This document shows positions 1 to 8,559 of a stretch of 64,000 nucleotides of DNA, piece after piece (within the stretch, counting starts at the first letter, position 1; the number at the start of each line of letters is the position of its first letter). The DNA comes from Actinomycetota bacterium. Its GTDB lineage: Bacteria; Actinomycetota; Actinomycetes; Nanopelagicales; Nanopelagicaceae. The stretch covers positions 19,958-83,957 of the forward strand of contig WLPU01000006.1 in NCBI GenBank assembly GCA_009698615.1, in the 5' to 3' direction. Under the pieces are notes generated by a model. The model ran no database searches. It was given only the letters and a program-made list of their open reading frames with translations, and was not told the origin of the DNA. A program made the translations under genes and the position numbers.

Positions 1-1
1 A

Positions 2-478
2 GTTGGATTCTGGGCGATTGATCTATTGATTAGCCGTGGAGCCGGAGTCGCCCTAGGCGCCCTAGGTGCTGGACTCATGGGACTTTCATGCGCTCTCACT
101 CGAATCATTCTCGGTGTCTTTAATGCATCCCCGAGAGCACTTTCAATCATCTCCGTTGGGTTTCCATTCGTAGGAGTCCCAATTATCTGTGCCACAAATA
201 GCCCCTCTTTGACAATGATCGGCTTGATTATTGCTGCATGTGGCACTGGGCCACTTTTCAGTCTTGCAATAGTTCAAATCTCGGATGGGTATCGAGATTC
301 TGCCGAGAGAATCTCTCACTACATGATGGGTTCTGCACTTTCCTACGGTGTTACGCCATTCTTCTTAGCATTGATATTTGATAATGCCGGATTCATTGCA
401 GGATATTTAGCCCTGCTGCCAGCCCTGGCGATTGCATTATTGCTCTTGCGAAGGCTTGGGGCACATCAAGAGGCGTAA
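2..478 (+). CDS. MFS-type transporter, C-terminal part (cut by window edge)
   Basis: The reading frame is open from the left edge, so only the last ~158 residues are present. They form about five hydrophobic segments separated by short loops, with a basic cytoplasmic tail (RRLGAHQEA), as in the C-terminal half of a 12-TM major facilitator transporter. The in-frame TTG at 26 is probably internal. It converges on the SDR gene, overlapping its end by 13 bases. A role in importing a sugar acid for the neighbouring pathway is possible, but the substrate cannot be read from this fragment. Confidence 0.6.
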   Translation, partial: VGFWAIDLLISRGAGVALGALGAGLMGLSCALTRIILGVFNASPRALSIISVGFPFVGVPIICATNSPSLTMIGLIIAACGTGPLFSLAIVQISDGYRDSAERISHYMMGSALSYGVTPFFLALIFDNAGFIAGYLALLPALAIALLLLRRLGAHQEA

Positions 479-1227
479 CGAGCGTGCAGCCCACCATCGA
501 CCATCAAATCAGCCCCATTGATGAATGATGCATCCTCGGAAAGGATAAATAAGACAACTTTCGCAATTTCATGTGGTTGTCCCACTCGCTTCATCGGTTG
601 AACTTCAATGGCATTTGCCTTAGCAGCAGGGAAAAGTTCAAAGTAGGACTTCAGTAGCGGAGTGAGGGTATAGCCGGGCGAAACAGAATTCACGCGAATG
701 CCATGCTTTGCCTCATCCAGCGCCAAGTTGCGACTCAACCCTACGATTCCACCTTTGGCTGCCGAGTATGGGAAAAAGTTTGGAGAAGTCATGCGGCCAT
801 GGATCGAGGAAATATTAACAATTGATCCTTTCTTGGCTTTGCGCATTTCGGGCAAGCAAAGTTTTGCTACATACCAACTTGATTTGAGATCTAGGGCAAA
901 GAAGGATTCCCACTCTTCATCGGCATATTCCACGGGATCTGCATATGAATTTCTACCAGCGTTAGATACTGCAACCGTCACGGGACCGAAAGCCGCAGTC
1001 AACTTGTCGAAAGAGGCCTTGAACGTTTCAAACTTGGAGACATCTCCATGCTGATACTGAACTTGAAAACCTTTTGTAGTTAATTGGGCCACGAGTGCCT
1101 GGCTATTTACATCGTCGATATCTACAAATGAAACCTTGGCACCTTCATGAGCGGCTTCTATCACTATTGCTTCGCCGATTCCTTGAGCTCCACCAGTAAC
1201 AAGTAAATGTTCGCCTTTAAGTCTCAT
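466..1227 (-). CDS. SDR-family NAD(P)-dependent oxidoreductase (copy 1)
   Basis: A classical short-chain dehydrogenase of about 253 residues. The N-terminal Rossmann motif TGGAQGIG, the SNAG motif, the Ser of NISSIHG, and the catalytic YSAAK are all visible. I start it at ATG 1227 (MRLKGEHL); the frame stays open upstream but that would run into the preceding gene. It follows the second SDR gene by only 4 bases, and the two proteins are close paralogues (both share NSYADPVE and the NFFPY-AAK segment). Probable role: oxidation or reduction of a sugar or sugar acid in the uronate/aldonate pathway encoded here. Exact substrate unknown. Confidence 0.85.
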   Translation of the reverse strand: MRLKGEHLLVTGGAQGIGEAIVIEAAHEGAKVSFVDIDDVNSQALVAQLTTKGFQVQYQHGDVSKFETFKASFDKLTAAFGPVTVAVSNAGRNSYADPVEYADEEWESFFALDLKSSWYVAKLCLPEMRKAKKGSIVNISSIHGRMTSPNFFPYSAAKGGIVGLSRNLALDEAKHGIRVNSVSPGYTLTPLLKSYFELFPAAKANAIEVQPMKRVGQPHEIAKVVLFILSEDASFINGADLMVDGGLHARYAS

Positions 1228-1231
1228 GAAA

Positions 1232-1990
1232 TCACGCTGACCTTGCACTAAGTCCGCCATCAACAGCCCAGTCAGAGCCGTTAACGAAGGAGGAGTCATC
1301 GGAAAGTAAAAAGGTTACAACTTTTGCTATTTCATCAGGACGACCCATGCGGCCCATCGGCTGAATTGCAAGTGATCTCTCTAGTCGCCCAGGTTCTGCA
1401 TCCAGCCAACCTTGAGTCAGGGGGGTTAGCACATAGCCAGGTGCAACAGTGTTTGTGCGAATCTCATGATGGCCTTCATCGACTCCCAAGTTACGGGTTA
1501 AACCCATGACCGCTGATTTTGCAGCGCCGTATGGAAAGAAATTTGGAAATGTAAGGCGACCATGAATGGAGCCGATATTTACAATTGCTCCTTTGTGCGC
1601 TTTGCGCATTCCAGGAAGTGCCAACTTGGCGGTCAACCAAATAGCTTTCAGATCAATAGCAAAGAAGGCATCCCACTGTTCATCTGTCATCTCAACTGGG
1701 TCGGCGTAAGAATTAACTCCAGCGTTGTTAACGACTCCAGTGACATCACCAAATTGAGCGACGAGAGATTTGTACGCGGCTTCTAGCTCGGGGAAATTTG
1801 CAACATCTGCCTTAGCAAATGCGACGCTATGGCCTGCCTTGCGCAGTTCTGCAACAAGTGCCTCACCGTTTAGTACATCAATATCCACAAATGAAACCTT
1901 CGCGCCTTGAGCCAAGCAGTCACGGACAATCGCTTCACCTATCCCTTTTGAACCGCCCGTGACGAATACATGCTGATGTGCGAGTTTCAT
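1232..1990 (-). CDS. SDR-family NAD(P)-dependent oxidoreductase (copy 2)
   Basis: A 252-residue classical short-chain dehydrogenase with TGGSKGIG at the N-terminus, NNAG, the Ser of NIGSIHG and the catalytic YGAAK motif. It is a tandem paralogue of the downstream gene and lies 5 bases after the KDPG aldolase gene in the same leftward operon. Family knowledge supports sugar or polyol dehydrogenase activity. Context (KDG kinase, KDPG aldolase, lactonase) suggests a sugar-acid substrate; this is inference. Confidence 0.87.
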   Translation of the reverse strand: MKLAHQHVFVTGGSKGIGEAIVRDCLAQGAKVSFVDIDVLNGEALVAELRKAGHSVAFAKADVANFPELEAAYKSLVAQFGDVTGVVNNAGVNSYADPVEMTDEQWDAFFAIDLKAIWLTAKLALPGMRKAHKGAIVNIGSIHGRLTFPNFFPYGAAKSAVMGLTRNLGVDEGHHEIRTNTVAPGYVLTPLTQGWLDAEPGRLERSLAIQPMGRMGRPDEIAKVVTFLLSDDSSFVNGSDWAVDGGLSARSA

Positions 1991-1995
1991 ATTTA

Positions 1996-2613
1996 TTACC
2001 TTATCTGCTTTGCAGCGCTAATGGCGTTGAGAAAACCTTGAACATTGTTTCCAATTTCACCGATGCCACCTTTAGTTAGTGGCCCACCAAGTCCCACTAG
2101 TGATGCGCCAGCGGCAAACCATTCGGCCACTGATGTCGTCGTCATGCCACCAGTAGGGCACCAGATATTTCCCGGAAAAGGATCTCGCAAGGCTTTCAGG
2201 TGGCCAGGGCCATACGTGGAGGCGGGGAATAGTTTAAGAACATCAGCGCCAGCCTTGAGTGCAACAGCGACATCAGTGGCAGATGCAATTCCCGGGATTG
2301 AAAGTAAGCCGGCAGATTTTGTCGCTGAAATTACTTCGGGGTCGGTATTAGGCGAGACAATAAATGAAGCCCCTGCATTCTTGGCGCGAAGAACATCAGC
2401 CGGATCCAATATTGTGCCAACTCCTACGCATACGCCATCGCGCTTTGCTAACGAGGTGATGATTTCGAATGCACCTGGGTTTGTCATTGTTACTTCAATA
2501 CAAGAAAGCCCTGCACTCACTATTGCATCTGCAATTTGTTGCCCTGTTTTTTGATCCGGGCCTCGAACAATCGCGACGGCGCCACTGCTGATTAATCTAT
2601 CAATGACGTTCAT
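1996..2613 (-). CDS. eda: 2-dehydro-3-deoxy-phosphogluconate (KDPG) aldolase
   Basis: A 205-residue class I aldolase of the KDPG/KHG family. It cleaves 2-keto-3-deoxy-6-phosphogluconate to pyruvate and glyceraldehyde 3-phosphate. The Schiff-base lysine is K127 in VLKLFPA, the catalytic Glu is E40 in CIEVT, and R17 sits in AIVRG; the phosphate-binding PTGG segment follows. Its ATG overlaps the stop of the upstream kinase gene by one base (TAATG), so translation is probably coupled. With KdgK it forms the lower half of the uronate pathway. Confidence 0.93.
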   Translation of the reverse strand: MNVIDRLISSGAVAIVRGPDQKTGQQIADAIVSAGLSCIEVTMTNPGAFEIITSLAKRDGVCVGVGTILDPADVLRAKNAGASFIVSPNTDPEVISATKSAGLLSIPGIASATDVAVALKAGADVLKLFPASTYGPGHLKALRDPFPGNIWCPTGGMTTTSVAEWFAAGASLVGLGGPLTKGGIGEIGNNVQGFLNAISAAKQIR

Positions 2614-3563
2614 TACGCTCCCTTTGTTAGTTCGGCAATTATTGCAGGATCGGTTAGACCATTTCGACCAGTGGGTAATCCGGCCCAGTCACCAAATTGG
2701 CTAGCAACTCGTGCCCCAGAAATTGCGCCTTGCTTGATTGCATCCAATGTTCCAAGGCCACCAAGTAGTCCCGCGATCACACCACCGGTGAAAGCATCTC
2801 CTGATCCCACAGGATCAACGGCATTTACTTTCGGTGGAGAAATCTCTCCGTGCTGACCGTTAATCGAGTAACGAATTGGTTGGTCTCCTTTTGTCATTAT
2901 GACATTTATGCACCCGCGTGAGTGAGCCAGGGCAATTGCCTTTCCTGGATCACTCTCACCGAAAACTGCAGCATATTCATCTTCGCCTCCAATGAGTAAA
3001 TCAATATCTTGCGCAAGAGGCTCCAAAACAAGTCGGGCTTGTCGCTCTGTCCATAACTTGCGGCGGATATTGAGATCAAAACTTCGGGGTACCCCAAGTT
3101 CACGGGATTTATCCAGTGCAAACTTCACAGCTGCAGATGCTGTCGTAGAAATTGCGCAGGTAATGCCAGTGGTGTGCAACCACTTCGAATTCTTTAATAC
3201 TTCAAGGTCAATGTCAGATGGTGAAATTGTTGATGCTGCTGCCCCTTTTCGAAGGTAGGTCGCCTCTACGGGGCGTGTTGACCCAGGATTACGAATCATC
3301 GTTCCAGTAAATTCTGGAACTCGCTTGACCGCTGAGACATCGACTCCCTCTGCAAGAAAATCATTGAGTAACGCTGTACCCAATTCATCTTGCCCAAAAT
3401 GTGTATAGAAGTGAGCCTTCAGCCCCAATCGTGAAACCGCTACGGCAACATTCCCTTCAGCCCCGGCTGTACTTCGACTAAAGGATTTAGCGTCGACAAC
3501 ATTGTCGGTATCGCCGGCAAGGAAAAGTGCCATCGCCTCGCCAAAGGTGTAGAGATCAGGCAT
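2613..3563 (-). CDS. kdgK: 2-keto-3-deoxygluconate kinase (PfkB family)
   Basis: A 316-residue ribokinase/PfkB-family sugar kinase. The N-terminal AGAEGNVAVAVSRLG segment and the C-terminal anion-hole/catalytic motif DPVGSGDAFTGG (Asp256 as base) are intact. Placed directly before eda and in a uronate cluster, it most likely phosphorylates 2-keto-3-deoxygluconate to KDPG. It overlaps the lactonase stop and the eda start by one base each. PfkB kinases are hard to separate by sequence alone, so the substrate rests on context. Confidence 0.88.
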   Translation of the reverse strand: MPDLYTFGEAMALFLAGDTDNVVDAKSFSRSTAGAEGNVAVAVSRLGLKAHFYTHFGQDELGTALLNDFLAEGVDVSAVKRVPEFTGTMIRNPGSTRPVEATYLRKGAAASTISPSDIDLEVLKNSKWLHTTGITCAISTTASAAVKFALDKSRELGVPRSFDLNIRRKLWTERQARLVLEPLAQDIDLLIGGEDEYAAVFGESDPGKAIALAHSRGCINVIMTKGDQPIRYSINGQHGEISPPKVNAVDPVGSGDAFTGGVIAGLLGGLGTLDAIKQGAISGARVASQFGDWAGLPTGRNGLTDPAIIAELTKGA

Positions 3564-4438
3564 TAAGCACCAAAAAGGTTAGTCTTTTGGCCGCGCACGC
3601 CTGGGGTTGCTATATAAACAAAACCTGCCTCTGGATATTCTTTCAAGTCCGTATCTTCACTTGCGCTGGTAATAATAAGTTGATCAAGGTTTTCTCCACC
3701 AAATACACAGGAAGTAATTCGTGGCGCGGGACAGGATATTTGCTCGAGCAAGGCGCCAGTTTTTCCATCAAAGCAACGCACAGCATGGCCCATCCAAAAT
3801 GCCACCCATAAATTGCCGTCAGCATCTGCCGACATTCCATCTGGCATTCCCATGCTTTCTGGAAACTCCACTAACGTGCGACGGTTTCTGATCTCACGCT
3901 CTTCTACATCGAAAATGTCTACACGACGCAATGGTGTGTCGATATAAAACATAGTTTTCCCATCGACAGTCCAATCCAATCCATTGCTGATAGTGACGTC
4001 TCCAAAGAGTCGGCGCATGTGCTTTCCATCTGCCCGCATCTGATAAAACGCGCCAGCATTAGTCTTAAAGTCATAGGCCATGGAGCCCAGAAAAAGATCG
4101 CCCTGCGGGGAAACTTTTGCATCATTCCAACGGACAATTTGTTTAGAGGTGTAACCATCTACATCAATCCGCGTTGGAAGTGAATGTAGGGTGCCATCCG
4201 GATCACGAAGTTGGGGGCCATTTGCTGTCCCAATTATTTCTCCGCCGGATGTTCGAGGAATTGCAAAACCAACATCTTCGGTAGTTTCATATTCAGATAC
4301 TGCCCCACTTGTTAGGTGACGTCCACGCACCTTTTTGCCGTAGAGATCAACCCACTTAATGGTTTCGTTTGTAGGGCCCGAAGCAGTTGGACCTTCACCT
4401 AAAACATTGCGCCGCTCGTCAAAGACTAAAGCTTTCAT
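3563..4438 (-). CDS. SMP-30/gluconolactonase-family lactonase
   Basis: A 291-residue SMP-30/regucalcin/LRE-like beta-propeller. Typical elements are GEGPTAS near the N-terminus (metal-ligand Glu), FLGSMAYD, the ISNGLDWTVDGKTMFYIDT segment with the metal-binding Asn, and MPDGMSADADGNLWVA with the catalytic Asp. Such enzymes hydrolyse aldono- or uronolactones to the free acid. It lies between the permeases and kdgK, so it probably opens a lactone made by one of the SDR dehydrogenases before dehydration to a 2-keto-3-deoxy acid. Confidence 0.87.
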   Translation of the reverse strand: MKALVFDERRNVLGEGPTASGPTNETIKWVDLYGKKVRGRHLTSGAVSEYETTEDVGFAIPRTSGGEIIGTANGPQLRDPDGTLHSLPTRIDVDGYTSKQIVRWNDAKVSPQGDLFLGSMAYDFKTNAGAFYQMRADGKHMRRLFGDVTISNGLDWTVDGKTMFYIDTPLRRVDIFDVEEREIRNRRTLVEFPESMGMPDGMSADADGNLWVAFWMGHAVRCFDGKTGALLEQISCPAPRITSCVFGGENLDQLIITSASEDTDLKEYPEAGFVYIATPGVRGQKTNLFGA

Positions 4439-4448
4439 GAGTGTGAGC

Positions 4449-5342
4449 CTAACCTTTGAGTGCGCCGCCTAGCAATCCCCGCAAGAAATAGCGGCCTAAG
4501 AACATATATACCAAAAGTGTTGGGATCGAAACGATCAGAGATGCCGTCATATTGTTTCCGTAATAGACCTGATTACCTGATCCGGTAATGAAGTTCAGCG
4601 CAGTTGTGGCTACAGCCAACTTTGGCGCTCCACCCGTGAGGAAGATTGCAAAAAGGAAATCGTTCCATGCGGAGGTGAATTGCCAAATCAACACTACGAC
4701 AAAGCCTGGAATTGAAAGTGGTAAGAAAATAGTACGGAAAATGCGAACCATGCCAGCACCATCGACTCGACCAGCCTCGATTAATTCATTAGGGATCGCA
4801 GCGTAATAGTTTCGGAAGATTAAGGTACAGATCGGAATACCATAAATAACGTGAGCAACTACCAGTACGTAAATCGTGCCGCCGATTCCAGCCCAGTGAT
4901 TGAATTGAGTCAAAGGAATCATGATCGCCTGATATGGAATAAACATTCCGAATAGGAATGCAGTGAAGATCGCAGATGAGCCTTTGAAGCGCCATTTAGC
5001 AAAAACGTAACCGTTGATCGAACCGATAATCGCCGAGATAATCGAGGATTGGACGACGAAAAATAAAGTACGCCCCATAGGCACCTTGAGAATTGCCCAG
5101 GTAGGACCCCACGCCGCAAAGTTCAGATGAGTGGGTATCGTAAATGCCGCACTCTGGCTCACCCCAGTGATTCCCTTTACGGAGTTAACCACCATGATGT
5201 AGATAGGCAAGATCGCAATAACAAAGAGAATTGAAAGCGAGATATAGCGAAAGACCAGAGCAAACTGACCTTTGCCGGTGAGTTTGCGGCTATTGGAAAC
5301 ATTCTTATGCTGGGTGATGCGGTCGACGAGATCGGTTGTCAT
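4449..5342 (-). CDS. Carbohydrate ABC transporter permease (MalG type)
   Basis: A 297-residue inner-membrane permease with six hydrophobic segments and the EAA-loop signature near residue 195 (ELIEAGRVDGAG), which docks the ATPase. It belongs to the CUT1 (MalFG-like) family. Its ATG overlaps the TAA of the partner permease by one base. No ATP-binding subunit is encoded nearby, so it probably shares an MsiK-like ATPase made elsewhere. It serves the binding protein at 6402-7676. Confidence 0.92.
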   Translation of the reverse strand: MTTDLVDRITQHKNVSNSRKLTGKGQFALVFRYISLSILFVIAILPIYIMVVNSVKGITGVSQSAAFTIPTHLNFAAWGPTWAILKVPMGRTLFFVVQSSIISAIIGSINGYVFAKWRFKGSSAIFTAFLFGMFIPYQAIMIPLTQFNHWAGIGGTIYVLVVAHVIYGIPICTLIFRNYYAAIPNELIEAGRVDGAGMVRIFRTIFLPLSIPGFVVVLIWQFTSAWNDFLFAIFLTGGAPKLAVATTALNFITGSGNQVYYGNNMTASLIVSIPTLLVYMFLGRYFLRGLLGGALKG

Positions 5343-6259
5343 TACTTCATCTCCTCTGACTTATTAACATATCGAAGATAAGGAATAACGACGACCGCAA
5401 TAATCACCAAGATGACCATCGCGATAGCTGAGCCTTTGGCGAAATTCTGGAAATCGAAAATAACCTGCCACAAATAGATCGCAAGTACCTTTGTAACATA
5501 ACTCTTAGAAGCAATACCGTAAATAAGATCAAAGACTTTCATTGAGATATGCCCCAGAATAATAAGCACGGTCAAAAAAGTTGGCTTGAGCTGTGGGAAA
5601 AGAATATGGCGGTAAATCTTTGTCTCACTCGCGCCATCCACTCGTGCAGCCTCGCGTAGGTCGTCAGGAATGCCACGAAAACCTGCGAGAAAGAGCGCCA
5701 TAACATAGCCAGACATCTGCCAAATTGCTGGCAGTGCCATCGCATACATCGATCCCTTCTCTGATGAATACCAGTCGTTTTGCAAGATGCCCAAGTGAGC
5801 TGCTCGCAAAACCATATTCAGGCCAGTTGCCTTGTCGTCATGTGCCGAATCCATCAACCATCGCCATGAGGTACCCATTGCAATAAACGAGATCGCCATG
5901 GGATAGAGATAAATAGACCGGAACAAGCCTTCGCCCTTGATTCCCTTTTCCAGCAAGAGGGACATGATCAATCCCGAAATCAGAGTTCCGATCATGAATA
6001 CAACGGTAAATTTCATGAGGTTGCCAAAGGCGTGCGTGAACTCTGGGTCTTCAAGCAAACCCGTGTAATTCGAAAGGCCAGCAAAGCTATTGTCTTTAGA
6101 CCACGCATTTGTGCGATGGCTAAAGGAAAGTTTAAGAGTCCAACCAATCATTCCGTAAACGAAAACTGCTATCGCCAAAATCGAGGGCAGTACAAAAAAG
6201 AATCCCCCCCAAGGGTTATGTACATGCTTTCGCTTCATCAACGCCACTACGGTGCACAC
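5342..6259 (-). CDS. Carbohydrate ABC transporter permease (MalF type)
   Basis: A CUT1-family sugar permease of about 300 residues with six membrane spans and the EAA loop DLREAARVDGAS. Two starts are possible: GTG at 6259 or ATG at 6238 (MKRKHVHNPWGG). The second fits the usual short basic N-terminus of this family, but neither has a clear ribosome-binding site. It pairs with the downstream MalG-type permease and is separated from the binding-protein gene by a stem-loop. Confidence 0.92.
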   Translation of the reverse strand: MCTVVALMKRKHVHNPWGGFFFVLPSILAIAVFVYGMIGWTLKLSFSHRTNAWSKDNSFAGLSNYTGLLEDPEFTHAFGNLMKFTVVFMIGTLISGLIMSLLLEKGIKGEGLFRSIYLYPMAISFIAMGTSWRWLMDSAHDDKATGLNMVLRAAHLGILQNDWYSSEKGSMYAMALPAIWQMSGYVMALFLAGFRGIPDDLREAARVDGASETKIYRHILFPQLKPTFLTVLIILGHISMKVFDLIYGIASKSYVTKVLAIYLWQVIFDFQNFAKGSAIAMVILVIIAVVVIPYLRYVNKSEEMK

Positions 6260-6332
6260 CCTTCAAAATTTCTAAAATTAAGTTCGGATTAGTCACGAAC
6301 TGTATTCGTATTATCTGAATCTTCAAAGTGCA

Positions 6333-6366
6333 AGTTCTGGCGGAGTCTTTCGACTCCGCCAGAACT
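6333..6366 (-). terminator. Intercistronic stem-loop between binding-protein and permease genes
   Basis: A perfect 15-bp inverted repeat (AGTTCTGGCGGAGTC and its complement) with a TTTC loop lies 36 bases downstream of the binding-protein stop. No T-run follows it on the minus strand, so it is probably not a full terminator. Such hairpins commonly stabilise or partly terminate the message so that the binding protein outnumbers the permeases; that role is inferred. Confidence 0.7.
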
Positions 6367-6401
6367 CTTAGTGCAATTTATTACAAGTTGATCAGGGTTA
6401 C

Positions 6402-7676
6402 TTATGCCTTGCTTGCAGCTAGGGCAGCAACGAGGCTCGCGATGAGACCTGTCTTGTCCTTAGCTCCGCCGGTGTAGAACTTACCGACAGCAGAGTCATA
6501 TGCAGCCATTCCAGCGTTGTTGTAGTTAACGCCGTGAACTGTTGATCCAACAAGTACGTCAGTCTTCCATTCCTTCATTGCGGCCTGGAGGTATGAGTCG
6601 TACTTCTTTGCATCAGAGTCAGTGCGAACTGCAATTGAACCCTTCAATGGGTTGAATGAGTCTTGTCCAGCCAAAGATCCACAGACCTTCAACCAGGCAA
6701 TACCTGCATCGCGGTTAACTGCACCCTTTGGAAGTGTGAACGAGTCAGATAGCCACATGTAAACAGGGCCAGCATCAACGTTATTTGGAGCTGGTGCCCA
6801 TGTGTAGTCAGTCTCTAGCTTGAGACCGTCTGATTGCCACTGAGATGAAGCCCAGTCACCCATGATAAAGAATCCAGCTTTTCCGCCAGTTACAAGCTTG
6901 CCAGCATCTGGCCAGTCAAGTGACTTGCTTGAGTTACCGTAAGCAAGAATCTTTGCCATGTAGTCAACGGCCTTCTTAACATCTGGTCCGCGCCATGATG
7001 TCTTTCCGGTCCATAGACCGTTGTACTTAGCAGATCCCATGGATCCAAGAAGAACAACATCGAATAGGTGAGCAATTGCCCAGTCGCCGTTACCAGCTAG
7101 TGCAATACCGTCGATACCGACAGCCTTGAACTTTGCCATATCGACAAGCATTTCATCAAGAGTCTTTGGAGCAGCTGTAATTCCAGCCTTCTTGGCTGCA
7201 GCTGGATTCCACCAGAGAACGTTTGCACGGTGGATGTTTACTGGAACAGAATAAATCTTTCCGCCAGTTGTAAGTTGCTTAACAAGACCAGCTGGGAAAA
7301 TCTTGTTCCAGCCCTCTGACTTGTAAAGGAATGTAAGGTCTTCTACTTGGCCAGCCTTGACGTAGCCAGAAAGTTCTTGACCAGCATGTGCCTGGAAAGT
7401 ATCAGGTGGGTTACCTGCGGCCATACGTGAAACAAGAACACCCTTTGCGTTAACGCCAGCTGCACCAGCAACTGTTGCGTTGACGAATGGTGTATTTGGG
7501 TTGGCTTTTACGAAAACATCTGTCATGCCCTTAAGACCTGCAGCTTCTCCGCCTGATGCCCACCATGTGAAGATTTCTAGTTGCTTATTTGTTGCTGCTT
7601 GGCTTGCTGGCATCACTGTTGCAACAACTGCAACAGCGGTAACCACAGCGGCCATGCGTAGTTTGTTTAAACGCAT
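6402..7676 (-). CDS. Sugar ABC transporter substrate-binding protein
   Basis: A 424-residue exported family 1 solute-binding protein. The N-terminus is a Sec signal peptide (MRLNKLRMAAVVTAVAVVA, probable cut after ASQA). No lipobox cysteine is visible. Typical family segments are LEIFTWWASGGE at the mature N-terminus and SVPVNIHRANVLWWN near residue 145. It captures a carbohydrate outside the membrane for the two permeases. Location beside kdgK/eda and uxaC/uxuB suggests a uronic acid or oligouronide, but the ligand is not readable from sequence. Confidence 0.93.
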   Translation of the reverse strand: MRLNKLRMAAVVTAVAVVATVMPASQAATNKQLEIFTWWASGGEAAGLKGMTDVFVKANPNTPFVNATVAGAAGVNAKGVLVSRMAAGNPPDTFQAHAGQELSGYVKAGQVEDLTFLYKSEGWNKIFPAGLVKQLTTGGKIYSVPVNIHRANVLWWNPAAAKKAGITAAPKTLDEMLVDMAKFKAVGIDGIALAGNGDWAIAHLFDVVLLGSMGSAKYNGLWTGKTSWRGPDVKKAVDYMAKILAYGNSSKSLDWPDAGKLVTGGKAGFFIMGDWASSQWQSDGLKLETDYTWAPAPNNVDAGPVYMWLSDSFTLPKGAVNRDAGIAWLKVCGSLAGQDSFNPLKGSIAVRTDSDAKKYDSYLQAAMKEWKTDVLVGSTVHGVNYNNAGMAAYDSAVGKFYTGGAKDKTGLIASLVAALAASKA

Positions 7677-7908
7677 TCGTAGTCCGTTTCTCTGCGAGGG
7701 TAATGTGGTGTAGCGGTACTACACGGAGGGAATCCTCGTCTGAGCCCTATGCGGTGTCAACAAATGGCACGCTCAACGCGCATAACGATCTCCGTTACAT
7801 TCGATATGCATCTGGCACGATTTATGGTCGATTTTGGGCCATATTGGGGCCCATATTGGGCCCATATTGGGCTTTGAGAATGGTGGCTCATGCCCCTAGC
7901 GTGAGCCT
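7677..7908. promoter_or_regulatory. Divergent control region of the sugar-acid cluster
   Basis: This 232-bp gap separates the leftward transporter operon from the rightward uxaC-uxuB operon. It holds three symmetrical elements: GTGTAG-N5-CTACAC (7708-7724), TAACG-N5-CGTTA (7783-7797), and roughly three tandem copies of an 11-12 base unit close to GGCCCATATTG (7834-7873). These look like operators for one or more sugar-responsive repressors, but no regulator gene is encoded in the cluster. Confidence 0.55.
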
Positions 7909-8559
7909 ATGAATCTTGACCTGCCGCACCTTCGAGAAATCTTCTCCTCCGCCCTAGCCTCAGATTGCCTTGACCACTTGGGATATAGAAATCAAGTATT
8001 AGGCGCAGATATAGAGATGGTCTCTGGTGATGGCCTCATGATGGGGTACGCGTTTCCAGTTGAACTCCAAGTGGTTGAAGTGGCACCCGAAGTTCCATAT
8101 ATCGGTCTATTAGCAGCACTGGATGCTGTTGGAAAAGACCAGGTGTACATCTCCCCTACCAAACGCCACGGTGTTGGCTCATTGTGGGGCGAACTCCTTT
8201 CCACTGCCTGTGCATTTAAGGGTGTTGCTGGAACGCTGACCGATGGCCCAGTGCGCGATATCACTCGTACGCGCGCTATGGGATTTAAAGTATTTAGTAC
8301 GGGAACAAGTCCGTTAGATATAAATAGTAGATACGAAGTAATTGCTCACAATGTTCCTGGCGTCATTGACGGTGTCACTATTAATCCCGGAGACCTCATT
8401 GTCGCTGACATCGACGGAGTAGTGGTTGTACCGGTCAAGGCAATCAGTGATGTCGTCACTCGCGTTGAAGAAAAAGATGCCGGTGAAAATTTATTCAGGA
8501 AGGCTGTTAAGGAAGGTATGAGCCCAAGCGCCGCTTTTGCAAAGTACGGAGTGCTTTGA
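7909..8559 (+). CDS. RraA-like / HMG-aldolase-family protein
   Basis: A 216-residue protein of the RraA/4-hydroxy-4-methyl-2-oxoglutarate aldolase family. The typical GSLWGELLS segment and the TDGPVRD motif (Asp/Arg used for metal and keto-acid binding in the aldolases) are present, followed by the beta-strand DLIVADIDGVVVVP. Family members act as class II pyruvate aldolases or oxaloacetate decarboxylases; a keto-acid aldolase or decarboxylase in sugar-acid breakdown fits here. It is the first gene of the rightward operon and ends one base into the next gene (TGATG). Confidence 0.8.
   Translation: MNLDLPHLREIFSSALASDCLDHLGYRNQVLGADIEMVSGDGLMMGYAFPVELQVVEVAPEVPYIGLLAALDAVGKDQVYISPTKRHGVGSLWGELLSTACAFKGVAGTLTDGPVRDITRTRAMGFKVFSTGTSPLDINSRYEVIAHNVPGVIDGVTINPGDLIVADIDGVVVVPVKAISDVVTRVEEKDAGENLFRKAVKEGMSPSAAFAKYGVL

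Noticed and set aside
698..1054. Plus-strand frame opposite SDR copy 1
   Set aside because: It is a shadow of a clear SDR gene and has no domain or RBS.
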